A stretch of 64,000 nt of DNA from Pseudomonas sp. Z8(2022) (lineage in GTDB: Bacteria; Pseudomonadota; Gammaproteobacteria; Pseudomonadales; Pseudomonadaceae): contig NZ_CP107549.1 in NCBI RefSeq assembly GCF_025837155.1, positions 2,728,001 to 2,792,000 of the forward strand, read 5' to 3'. Of the stretch, positions 9,701 to 15,886 are shown in pieces. The position numbers and the translations under genes are program-made. Position 1 is the first letter of the stretch. Every line of letters begins with the position of its first letter. Below the pieces are notes generated by a model. That model ran no database searches. It saw nothing but the letters and a program-made list of their open reading frames with translations, and was not told the DNA's origin.

Positions 9701-11831
9701 CGCCGAAGCTGACCATTGCCATGAGACTGTCGGCAGCTCCCTCGGAACTGACCACCAGACGCTGCCCGGCCTCGGGGTTGCCCTGATGCGGCGTGGTCAG
9801 CAGGTCTTCATGCACGGTACCGCCAACCAGGGCCTTGCTGCTCCAGCTCACCTGGATGTTGACATCGTTGTAGTCGTTGTCGCCGCCGAGGTTGGTGTCT
9901 TCCCAGTTCTGGTTGCCCGGTGCGCCATTGTTCTCGACATGAGACTTGCCATCGGGGTTGAGAGTCGAGTCGTCAAACACCACGTTGGCACCCGCTTCGC
10001 CTACCAGCGGCATATCCCCGATGAACGCCTGCCACTGGCCATCGACCAGTTGAAAGGTCACTTCGGAGCCACTGGCAATGACGTTGGCCGCACCGTTGGG
10101 AATGACGAAAAAGCCTACCTCGCTGGGATTCAGCCCGTGCAAGGTTACGGAGACACCATCACTCAGAGCCGAGACATCGCCCCAGATGATCTGGCCGCTG
10201 ACCGGCAAGCCATCCGGCCCCTTGATGTAATAGCCATAGCTGTTGCTATAGCCCGCATCACCGCCCATGTAGGTCAGGGTCAGGCAATGGTTGTCGTCGA
10301 CCAGAACCGGCACATCGTCTTCGATATCGATCACGAAACTGCCAGCGTTGAAACCGCCGGAAACCGCATCGCCATCGTAGTCGGTGGCGATCAGCAATTT
10401 GGAGAAGTCCAGCGCCAGACTGTCATCACCCAACCGCTCGGAGTCATCACCATCAGCACGCGGATGATCGATCGGTCCCAGCAGCGTAAAGGTGTAACCA
10501 CCCTCGGGGGTGACCACCAGGGAGAAGACAGGCACACCGCCCAGCTCGGTCACGGCGGTCAGGGCAGTGCCATCCGGAGAGACGGAATAGACGAGTTTGT
10601 CGCCGCCCGACTTCAGCCCCAGAGCCTGCAGATCGGCCAGTGCATCGGGATCGGTGCTGAGGTGGAAGCCCCCCCGGCCGTCGGCGCCGAAGTCGACCAG
10701 AGCATCCAGGGTACCTGGCCCACCGCTGATCTCGGACGTCTGCACCGGGCTACTACCGGGCTCGGCATTGCCAGTGCTCAGGGCGTCTTCGTGTACCAGT
10801 CCTCTGACGATCGCACACTGCCCCTCGCTGGCCACCGGGCTGTCATCGTCCACCAGGATGCTCAGCCTGCCGCTGGCCGGCGTGCCATTGCCGTCGGTGA
10901 TGGTGTAGTTGAACTGGTAGAGAATGTCGTTTTCATCGCTGCCACCCAGTGCGGGGGCAACATGGTCGAGCGGCGCAAAAAGCTGGAACTGATAACTGCC
11001 GGTCAGGAAATTGGTGACCTGAGCGACAAACACCAGGGTTTCGCCTGCGTAGGCGCTCAGGGTCAGGCCATCGGGGCTCACCTGATAGATCAGCGGCGTG
11101 CCGCCGGAGCTGATGCCCATCGCGGCCAGCCCGGCAGTGGACCAGGTGAAGCTGCCCGGCCCGTCGGGGCCGAAGCTGTAACCCAGCACTCCGGAGACTG
11201 ACGTAGCCTCCCCGTCGAGATCGTTCACCCCGCCGATGATGCCATCCGGCAGACCATCTTCATCCACGGCGTTGGAGGCGTTGCCGCCGGTGGGTGTGCC
11301 ATCGGGGTCTGCGGTAGCGATGGGCAGAGCTGCCGGAAACTCCGGCCCGTCCACCAGGCCTGCGGTGTCAAAGCCGATGACCGGATCGAGCGCCCCGCCG
11401 ACCTCACTGAGCATCACAAAGGAATGACCACCGCCGGCGCCGCCCGCACCACCGGCACCAGCACCCGGGCCGGCGGCAGTGGCTTCACCTTCCTGGGTCG
11501 GGTCGACGCCAGCTTCGATGGCCGCCTGCAGACGCTCGACATCGGTGAGGTCGTCATCGCTCGGCGCCGCCGGAGACGGTTCTGCAGCCGGAGCTTGCGG
11601 CGTGTTGCTGGTGGCAAGCATCTGTGCATCGAGCGTCATGCTGCTGTCGCGTCCAAGCGTCAACTGCTGCCCGTTGGTCATGGCTACGGCAACGGCCCCG
11701 GAGGCTCCCGTTACCAGTTGCTCGCCGGCATAGACCCGGTCACCTTCACTGACTGGCCGGCGCGATCCATCGCTCGCTACCGCGAACACTTCGCCGACAA
11801 CCTGACTGACGACACCAATGAGAGTAGCCAT
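786..11831 (-). CDS. lapA: LapA-type giant RTX adhesin, type I secreted, with LapG cleavage motif
   Basis: A 3681-residue adhesin. The start MATLIGVVSQVVG is the classic opening of the Lap retention module; it has GAGGA upstream, and a longer in-frame extension to 11972 is rejected. Residues 1 to about 120 form the retention module, ending in TAAG at residues 118-121, the dialanine site cut by LapG-family proteases, followed by a Gly/Ala linker. Many VHEDxL/FGADG-type T1SS repeats follow. Three DUF4114-like units (NWED...DYNDVN) lie at DNA 9845-10290, 7705-8157 and 4515-4965. A VWA domain with MIDAS motif DLSGS is near residue 2865. GGxGNDxL RTX nonapeptides are at about 3525-3577, before a C-terminal type I secretion signal. 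By family knowledge the protein stays anchored in the LapE pore until LapG, released from LapD at low c-di-GMP, cuts it. The divergent lapEBC genes are its exporter. Confidence 0.93.
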   Translation of the reverse strand: MATLIGVVSQVVGEVFAVASDGSRRPVSEGDRVYAGEQLVTGASGAVAVAMTNGQQLTLGRDSSMTLDAQMLATSNTPQAPAAEPSPAAPSDDDLTDVERLQAAIEAGVDPTQEGEATAAGPGAGAGGAGGAGGGHSFVMLSEVGGALDPVIGFDTAGLVDGPEFPAALPIATADPDGTPTGGNASNAVDEDGLPDGIIGGVNDLDGEATSVSGVLGYSFGPDGPGSFTWSTAGLAAMGISSGGTPLIYQVSPDGLTLSAYAGETLVFVAQVTNFLTGSYQFQLFAPLDHVAPALGGSDENDILYQFNYTITDGNGTPASGRLSILVDDDSPVASEGQCAIVRGLVHEDALSTGNAEPGSSPVQTSEISGGPGTLDALVDFGADGRGGFHLSTDPDALADLQALGLKSGGDKLVYSVSPDGTALTAVTELGGVPVFSLVVTPEGGYTFTLLGPIDHPRADGDDSERLGDDSLALDFSKLLIATDYDGDAVSGGFNAGSFVIDIEDDVPVLVDDNHCLTLTYMGGDAGYSNSYGYYIKGPDGLPVSGQIIWGDVSALSDGVSVTLHGLNPSEVGFFVIPNGAANVIASGSEVTFQLVDGQWQAFIGDMPLVGEAGANVVFDDSTLNPDGKSHVENNGAPGNQNWEDTNLGGDNDYNDVNIQVSWSSKALVGGTVHEDLLTTPHQGNPEAGQRLVVSSEGAADSLMAMVSFGADGPGEFGLVDAPAVAAELSAQGLKSGGQALIYSINESYDDDGNLVSTTLTATAAPGVGGYPVFTLTVNSDGSYRFELQGPVDHPRADGDDTELWASEGGIGIDFTRLITATDGDGDPLQMPQDAKGLFVINIQDDVPLPAQPNPQQPVVGGLVHEDVLGNGNAEADNEPAQTLIAEGGPHTLDALVNFGADGRGTFHLSQAPGALSGLQALGLTSGGVGLVYSVSLDGTTLTATAGEGGSTVFTLVVGADGSYRFTLKGVLDHEDPNGVDSETLGDNSQALDFSAVLVATDGDGDPIAAGFPAGSFVIDVEDDVPILKTLDPQQPPLGGTVHEDLLSHPHAGNPDAGSQTLVLSTEGGAGNLASLVSFGADGPGVFGLVDSTTATALLEAQGLTSGGESLVYLVEESIVGGQLVSSTLTAVAADGLGSYPVFTLTVNADGSFHFELQGPIDHPVADGNDGELWANDGVFGIDFTHLFTATDGDGDRLQLPEGSSGLFVVNVQDDVPELVVGEPEHCLTLTYKGGDADYANSYGYYIKGDDGMPVSGVLIWSDTSKLYIGSSVTLEGLDPASVGFFIIPNGNVNGVANGTEVSFQLVDGQWQAFVGDTPLAGSGGASIVFGDNALNPDGKSHVQDNAAPGNQNWEDVNNGDSDNDYNDVNIQATWTAKTPPAIGGTVHEDKLTSPNAGNQEAGQTLVISTAGGAGTLASLVAFGADGPGSFGLVDSDGAAALLDGQGLTSGDKPLVYSVSESFDGDGNLLSTTLTATAADEVGGYSVFELVINADGSFTFTLQGPIDHPQADGNDSELWSSAGQIGIDFTHLLAITDGDGDPLNIPEGVGGLFVINIEDDVPTLSLGVNTQALAQLEVALDETRGNQDRYAANDDQSQGYMNDDNGALAKVTTQLAGGLTSLFTIGGAAGADGQASLSGTLSFSGVPAQGLATTLSATNGGAIRLFVDPANSQVIKGVDATGDTVFTIAIVTVDGQPQLQTTLFEAIRHPDNDQRFDEAVDLLIKHQGSLQLQYQVTRVDGDGDAVTRTAKVELAGGNSSYFSFQDDGPKIIKFELGHSVKLYVDESVGKGGSSQNEPGQAAPNDEQGHGNVLGYARIDGENLFKLIADGGSDGLDSGRTRFSLSLAGNGVDSGLNATAGGDILLYKEADGSILGKANGVTVFKISVNAADGSVTLVQYKAIAHGDTSSHDELALLKDGVLKLNVTVYDKDGDPQSASLDLGKVVGFEDDGPKITRFELQHGTKLYVDESVGTTGSSQNENGHVAPNDEQGHGDVLGYASIDGKDLFKLTVDAGSDGQDTSRTRFELNLSQDGVDSGLDATAGGDIRLYKDADGNVLGVANGVTVFKVSVNAGSGSVTLVQYEAIAHGNTSNHDELASIKDGVLKLGVTVYDKDGDSHSASLDLGKVVGFEDDGPSAGTTNAAYALDDEGLPNGINGGEGDVTGTNTTVSGTLVFDAGSDGLRGISLSGPSVLGTENVTSTWNADSKTLTISSAARGTLVTVVLTDPALGKYQLELHQPLMHPAGQDENDITLQIGYTVTDGDGDTAEGKLVVTVNDDTPTIQAMQPGFESQATFLGSDAGYHNSYGYYSRDADGNPSVGKVIWADVKAQAAGTTFDLDGLDPSEVGFFIIPNGAANLALSNGAELTFGQDADGNWQALLNGVPLKGAGGASVLFDRAEFNPGGSHLQDNAAPGNQNWEDVTNNPDYDYNDVNTNVTWGMPLQVDETYLGTPDATVSRNFSSAFNAEYGADGPGSLVYALVIKSPNSGLVDTESDEAVKLVFNGSVLEGRTETGNELVFTLSVDAAGLVTLTQLRAVVHPTAQPDELHLLGGDKIGLQATITDADGDQDSASIDLGKVLGFRDDAPMAVNDEIAGEVSRSAVDQVVGNVNDLTGNDSFGNDGKASVSPVQIIGQGSQGGTLVIDPSGNLVYSAGSGASAGTEVFTYQITDGDGDVSTATVTLTLGGNDPVGGQASGSVDEDGLPNGLAGGPNDLAGEATTASGALGYQVDSFGGFAWDTSGLGSLSSGGLALNYQLSVDGKTLSAFDAGGNPVFTLSLTNSDTGQYSFKLFKPLDHSAPSVAGTADENDLNLAFSYKVWDSAAPSAPATGSLTITVDDDSPATPDDIAKSASEPQGIHTNLMVVLDLSGSMDDAPSGVSGFSSKLALAKDAVQRLIDSYDNLGDVMVRIVTFANTASAVGNVWMTAADAKAWLTALADNAGNGSTNYDDALIKAMNAYDSYGKLTGTSVQSVSYFLSDGQPTLSNANPGNNNNGSQYNPELGDGIGASEEAAWIAFLNAKGIKSYALGMGLGSELDKTLLNPIAYDGKAGVNTDGILVSNLNQLNDTLQGTVTGTVISGNLISEGSNGFGADGPGLQPVAAITHNGVTYTSASAGYDAASQTLTFTTAGGGSFSVNLVTGAYTYNFNGDVAEDVTDTIRYTLVDRDGDAVSADLELTITDRSEVYAYDNYNQAIVGQTLVTPDSVTKVLANFSSTSNPASSGPNHNPWIFDTTDNGNVSGNETTVITQANVMAVAGNKWGVSAISSSNGVSVQGGALQLIDSDRNAGVSTKAATPTFEVAEGSTAKVSFDLGSISNFSSSGSGDQFTWTLYKQNGSAWELVQSGTHASSNATTVTSNSVGEGTYRLYFEVNDRTNNSSSFRVRVDNITLITVAAAMLVDTATAVAGNVLTDPNNYVGSAHPWGAVDSKGSEGAVLSVLDNGSFVAVGTSKTIVGQWGTLVIQGDGSYTYTPNSDYANLGKEEVFTYRLTQPDGDVSEARLVVGIGSAPAVQPNVLMGNEALNDTLLGSEASDVLLGLGGNDTLRGLGGNDRLEGGDGNDTLIGGRGNDVLVGGAGDDIFVWTADDRGGNYHDIVKDFGNGADKLDLSQLLQGIDGPASADVLTQYLSFDFVSNPGSTVINVASAGSSAPVDQTITLENTVLSGGNAADIIQGMLDHDQLVA
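5427..6531 (-). repeat. tandem ~185-residue repeat pair inside lapA
   Basis: Two consecutive units of about 555 bp (roughly 5427-5982 and 5983-6531) encode closely similar protein segments, each running from KLYVDESVG through DGVDSGL to DLGKVVGFEDDGP. They are the most alike of the repeats in this adhesin and the likeliest place for recombination or assembly collapse. Boundaries are approximate, read from the translation. Confidence 0.75.
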
Positions 11832-12277
11832 GATTCCATCCTCACTACAGCTGCCGACCACCGTCGACACGTACCTACCGAAAGGGTCAGCACACCTTTT
11901 CGAAGTCGAGGAGAGAACCTGACAGCTGCTGGAAGTAGAACGGCGCAAAAATCCAAAAAGCGCTACTGACAAAAAAATGTCACAACAGCATGCGTCGAAC
12001 TACTCCATCAGTGAATCCCCGCCCTTTTGATGCCTGACTGCCCGTTTTCAGCTGTGCAGCCCCGAAAACAGGGACTCGCGCAGCTCACAGGTTCAAACAA
12101 TGTGCTGCTTTTCTCAGAGTTCATAAGATTTTTTCCGAATATGGCTTGTGAAAAAATCGTCTTAGCCTCTCCCGAAAGTTGTTCTTATCTCTGATGTTAC
12201 AAGCCTGAAACGGTTTAGCAGGCAGAAACGCCATTTTTATGGCGACAGGATAAGAACTCTAGTAAGGAGAAACGCCA
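11832..12277. promoter_or_regulatory. divergent lapA / lapE control region
   Basis: This 446-bp stretch has no convincing gene and is AT-richer than its surroundings. It separates the divergent starts of lapA and lapE. It holds a perfect TGACA-N6-TGTCA dyad (11967-11982), a nested dyad at 12041-12073 (CCCGTTTTC/GAAAACaGGG around GCTGtgCAGC), a dyad of T and A tracts at 12124-12164 (TAAGATTTTTTC with GAAAAAATcgtCTTA), and a structured lapE leader at 12181-12277. Promoter elements could not be fixed by eye. The c-di-GMP-responsive regulator FleQ is a known regulator of lap genes in related species, but none of these dyads is a clear FleQ box. Confidence 0.65.
12181..12277 (+). promoter_or_regulatory. 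structured 5' leader of lapE
   Basis: A 9-bp inverted repeat (GTTCTTATC 12181-12189, GATAAGAAC 12249-12257) encloses a perfect CGCCAT-TTTT-ATGGCG hairpin (12229-12244). The ten bases AGAAACGCCA occur twice, at 12224-12233 and again at 12268-12277 between the AAGGAG ribosome site and the ATG. ATGGCG could therefore pair with either copy, which would put the start region in competing structures. This is inference from sequence only. Confidence 0.45.
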
Positions 12278-13633
12278 ATGCGCACCTTGACACCGCTTTG
12301 GAGCGCCATGCTTTTGGCGACTGTTTACAGTCAGGCGCAAGCCATGAATCTCTCGGAAGCGATTCAGAGCACGCTGGATAACCATCCGGAGATCCACGCT
12401 GCCGCCAATAGCCGACTCTCATCGGATGAGGATGTGAAATTCGCCAAGGGCGGTTACCTGCCCACCGTCGACCTGCTGGTCGGCTATGGTCGCGAACGCA
12501 CCGACAGCCCCAGCACCCGGGGACTGGGCGATCACAACAAGGAAACCCTGAACTACCGTGACGCCGAGCTGCGTCTGCGTCAGATGCTGTTCGACGGTTT
12601 CAACACGCCCAACGAAGTGGCGCGCACCAAGGCCGTGGTCAACTCCCGCGCCTACCGCCTGCTCGGGACCTCCGAGAGCCTGGCGCTGCGCACCGTCGAG
12701 GTCTACCTGGATCTGCTGATGCGTCGCGAGATGGTCACCCTGGCCCGCAACAACCTGCAGGCCCACCAGCGCATCAACGACCAGATCGGTCTGCGCAGTC
12801 GCCAGGGTGTAGGCAGCACAGCGGACCTGGACCAGTCCGAAGCGCGTCTGGCCCTGGCGCAGAACAACCTCTACACCGAAGAAGTCAACCTGGCCGATGC
12901 CGAAGCCAACTTCTTCAGCGCCGTCGGGCGCCTGCCGGACGAGCTGGAGCCGCCCCCTTCGATCAAGGGCAGCCTGCCCGCTGACCTGATGGCCGCCCGG
13001 CAAACGGTGATGGAAAACAACCCGTTCCTGAAATCGGCGCAAGCCGATGTCAACGCTGCCGAGAAACAGTACGAGGTTGCCAAGTCGCCCTTCTACCCGC
13101 GCTTCGACCTGGAGCTGGCCACCTCGGCCAACGACAACGTGCAGGGCGACGAAGGTCACTACAACACCTGGCGAGCCGCCGTGGTGATGAACTACAACCT
13201 GTTCAACGGCATGCGCGACAAGGCCCGCCTGCAGTCCGCCGCGCACCAGATCAACGAGTCGATGGACATCCGCAACAACGCCCTGCGCGTGCTCAACGAA
13301 AACCTCTCGCTGGCCTGGAACGCCATGGAGAACGCCCGTCTGCAAACCCCCAAGGCACGTGATTACGCGGACTACACCGCTCGCGTTCGCGAGGCCTATC
13401 AGCAGCAGTTCAGTCTGGGACAGCGCACCCTGCTCGACCTGCTCGACAGCGAAAACGAACTGTTCACCGCCAACCGCCGCTATACCGAGGTTCGCTACAG
13501 CGAAGAGTTCTCGATGTACCGCGTCGTAGCCGCCATGGGGGACCTGCTGCGTCAGCAACAGGTCGTGGTCCCGGCAGAAGCCGTAGCGCTCACGGAAGTG
13601 AAAAGCGAAGCACGCTTGCCGGACATGAAGTGA
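12278..13633 (+). CDS. lapE: TolC-family outer-membrane channel of the adhesin secretion system (LapE)
   Basis: A 451-residue TolC-type outer-membrane factor. A signal peptide of about 22 residues ends near AQA before MNLSEAIQ. The usual duplicated outer-membrane efflux repeats follow, with the conserved NYNLFNGMRDKARLQSA segment around residue 306 and the FSLGQRTLLDLLDSENELF motif near 380. The start is set by AAGGAG eight bases before the ATG. It is the first gene of the lapE-lapB-lapC operon, with about 80 bases to lapB. In Lap systems this pore both exports LapA and retains it through the N-terminal plug. Related TolC proteins for other substrates cannot be excluded from sequence alone, but the context is decisive. 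Confidence 0.9.
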   Translation: MRTLTPLWSAMLLATVYSQAQAMNLSEAIQSTLDNHPEIHAAANSRLSSDEDVKFAKGGYLPTVDLLVGYGRERTDSPSTRGLGDHNKETLNYRDAELRLRQMLFDGFNTPNEVARTKAVVNSRAYRLLGTSESLALRTVEVYLDLLMRREMVTLARNNLQAHQRINDQIGLRSRQGVGSTADLDQSEARLALAQNNLYTEEVNLADAEANFFSAVGRLPDELEPPPSIKGSLPADLMAARQTVMENNPFLKSAQADVNAAEKQYEVAKSPFYPRFDLELATSANDNVQGDEGHYNTWRAAVVMNYNLFNGMRDKARLQSAAHQINESMDIRNNALRVLNENLSLAWNAMENARLQTPKARDYADYTARVREAYQQQFSLGQRTLLDLLDSENELFTANRRYTEVRYSEEFSMYRVVAAMGDLLRQQQVVVPAEAVALTEVKSEARLPDMK

Positions 13634-13716
13634 GCCCCGGCTCGAAGGGCCTGCATGAATCCCGGCAGGCCCGAAGCGCAACAGAGGGCTGAACAGGCTC
13701 CGAGGAGTAGTAGAAA

Positions 13717-15876
13717 TTGACCACCATGGAACGACCAGGGCCGGCATGTGATCCACGGCTCAGTCACGACGATCCGCTGTTGGATGGTTTATTGATCCTT
13801 TGCCGGCTGCACGGCTGCAGTGCCAGTCGTGGCAGCCTGAGTGCCGGCCTGCCATTGCCGGCGCAGCGTCTGAGCCCCGATCTGCTGCCCCGCGCTGCGG
13901 CACGGGCCGGGCTGCAGGGTCGCCTGCTGCAACGCGATCTCGCCAGCATTTCACCGCTCAACCTGCCGGTACTGCTGCTGCTCAAGGATGGCCGCAGCGC
14001 CGTGCTGCGCCAGTGGGGAGCCAAACAGCAGGCGCAGATCCTGCCCTGCGAAACCGACGGCGGCGAGCAGTGGGTCAGCCGCGAGCAGCTGTCCGCCGTA
14101 TACAGCGGCCAGGCCTTCTTCGCGCGCCCACGACACGAGCTGGAAGAAGCCCGGACACCGCTGGTGCCGCGTATCGAAGCCTGGTTCCGCGACACCCTCA
14201 AGCTGTCGCGCTGGCTGTACACCGATGCGGTGCTGGCCAGTCTGCTGATCAACCTGCTGGGGCTGATGGTGCCGCTGTTCGTGATGCAGACCTACGACCG
14301 CGTGGTACCCAATCAGGCCATCTCGACACTCTGGGTTCTGGCCATCGGCCTGTTCATCGGCACCGGTTTCGAGCTGCTGCTCAAGGTACTGCGCGCACAC
14401 CTTCTGGATACCGCTGGCAAGAAGACCGATGTGGTGCTTTCGGCGACCCTGTTCGAGCGCATCACCGGCATGTCGATGAAGGCAAGGCCGGCGACCATCG
14501 GCGGCTTCGCGCAGAGCATCCACGACTTCCAGGGGCTGCGGGACTTCCTCACCGCCGTGACCCTGACCAGCCTGATCGACCTGCCCTTCTCCCTGTTGAT
14601 GCTGCTGGTGATCGGCCTGATCGGTGGGCCGCTGGTGGCCATCCCGCTACTGGCCTTCCCCATCACCATCCTTTTCGCCTGGATCATCCAGGTGCGCCTT
14701 CGCGACACGGTGCAGAAGAGCCTGCAACTGGGCGCACAACGCCAGGCTCTGCTGATCGAAACGCTTGGCGGACTGGAAATGCTCAAGGTTTGTGGTGCCG
14801 AAAGCGAACGTCAGCATCAGTGGGAACAGACCCATGGCGCCCTCACCCGCCTGGATAGCCATGCCAAGTTCCTCGCCTCGCTGGCCACCAACGGCACCCT
14901 GTTCCTGCAGCAGTTCGCCGGCATGGCCACCATCGTTTCGGGGGTCTATCTGATCATCGCCGGCAACCTCAGCGTCGGCGCACTGGTTGCGTGTTACATG
15001 CTCGGCAGCCGGATTCTCGCACCGCTCGGTCAGATCGCCGGGTTGATCACCCGCTACCAGCAGGCGCGTCTGACCATGACCAGCACCGACGCCCTGATGG
15101 CCCTGCCCCAGGAACGCCAGGACAAGCAGCGCCCGCTGGACCGCACGCAACTCAGGGGAGCATTGGAGGTCCGCCAGATCAGCTTCACCTATCCCGGTCA
15201 GAGCGCGCCGGCACTGAGCAACGTCAGCCTGCGCCTGGGGGCCGGCGAACGTCTCGGCATCATCGGGCGCAGCGGTTCGGGCAAGAGCACCCTGGCGCGC
15301 CTGCTGATGGCCTTCTACAGCGCCGATGAAGGCCAGATCCTGCTGGACAATCTCGACCTGCGTCAGCTCGATGTGGCCGACCTGCGTCACCAGATCGGCT
15401 ACGTCGCCCACGACCTGCCGCTGCTGGCCGGCAGCCTGCGCGACAACCTGACCCTGGGGGCACGCTACATCAGCGATGCGCGCATGCTCGAAGTGGCCGA
15501 ACTGACCGGGGTAGTCGACCTGGCGCGACAACATCCGCAAGGCTTCGACCGCCCGGTGGGCGAGCGTGGTCAGCTGCTGTCCGGGGGCCAGCGCCAGGCC
15601 GTGCTGCTGGCCCGCGCGCTGTTGCTCGACCCGCCGATCCTGGTACTCGACGAGCCCACCAGCGCCATGGACAACACCAGCGAAGACCTGCTGCGCCAGC
15701 GTCTGCACAGCTGGGTACAGGGCAAGACGCTGATCCTCATCACCCACCGCGCGTCCATGCTCAGTCTGGTCGATCGCCTGGCCGTGCTGGACAACGGCCA
15801 CGTCGTGGCGGACGGGCCCAAGGACGCCGTCATCGAAGCCTTGCGCAAGGGTCGTGTCGGCCCGGCCAGCCTGTAG
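13717..15876 (+). CDS. lapB: type I secretion ABC transporter with inactive C39-like domain (LapB)
   Basis: A 719-residue inner-membrane ABC exporter. Residues 1 to about 145 form a C39-like domain. The catalytic cysteine expected in the early helix is absent (DDPLLDGLLILC), so the domain should bind substrate rather than cut it. A six-helix transmembrane domain covers about 170-450. The nucleotide-binding domain has Walker A GRSGSGKST, signature LSGGQRQ, Walker B ILVLDEPTSAMD and the switch histidine in ITHR. The start used is TTG 13717, nine bases after GAGGAG; ATG 13726 is the alternative, with a long 18-base spacing. It sits between lapE and lapC, ten bases before lapC. It powers export of the LapA adhesin. 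Confidence 0.9.
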   Translation: MTTMERPGPACDPRLSHDDPLLDGLLILCRLHGCSASRGSLSAGLPLPAQRLSPDLLPRAAARAGLQGRLLQRDLASISPLNLPVLLLLKDGRSAVLRQWGAKQQAQILPCETDGGEQWVSREQLSAVYSGQAFFARPRHELEEARTPLVPRIEAWFRDTLKLSRWLYTDAVLASLLINLLGLMVPLFVMQTYDRVVPNQAISTLWVLAIGLFIGTGFELLLKVLRAHLLDTAGKKTDVVLSATLFERITGMSMKARPATIGGFAQSIHDFQGLRDFLTAVTLTSLIDLPFSLLMLLVIGLIGGPLVAIPLLAFPITILFAWIIQVRLRDTVQKSLQLGAQRQALLIETLGGLEMLKVCGAESERQHQWEQTHGALTRLDSHAKFLASLATNGTLFLQQFAGMATIVSGVYLIIAGNLSVGALVACYMLGSRILAPLGQIAGLITRYQQARLTMTSTDALMALPQERQDKQRPLDRTQLRGALEVRQISFTYPGQSAPALSNVSLRLGAGERLGIIGRSGSGKSTLARLLMAFYSADEGQILLDNLDLRQLDVADLRHQIGYVAHDLPLLAGSLRDNLTLGARYISDARMLEVAELTGVVDLARQHPQGFDRPVGERGQLLSGGQRQAVLLARALLLDPPILVLDEPTSAMDNTSEDLLRQRLHSWVQGKTLILITHRASMLSLVDRLAVLDNGHVVADGPKDAVIEALRKGRVGPASL

Positions 15877-15886
15877 GAGCTCCGTC

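Noticed and set aside
4515..10290. Regular repeats in the lapA region, considered as a CRISPR array or satellite
   Set aside because: The repeats are hundreds of bases long, diverged, in frame and encode protein domains. There are no short identical repeats with unique spacers.
804..11201. Long open frames of 929, 766, 358 and 840 codons on the plus strand opposite lapA
   Set aside because: They are antisense shadows produced by the codon bias and repeats of the adhesin. They contain no recognisable domain, have low-complexity composition and lack ribosome sites.
11832..11972. 47-codon N-terminal extension of lapA
   Set aside because: Retention modules begin at MATLIGVV; the extension is Ser/Cys rich and lies in the control region, and a GAGGA site precedes the shorter start.
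12419..13756. 445-codon minus-strand frame opposite lapE
   Set aside because: Antisense shadow of a clear TolC-type gene.
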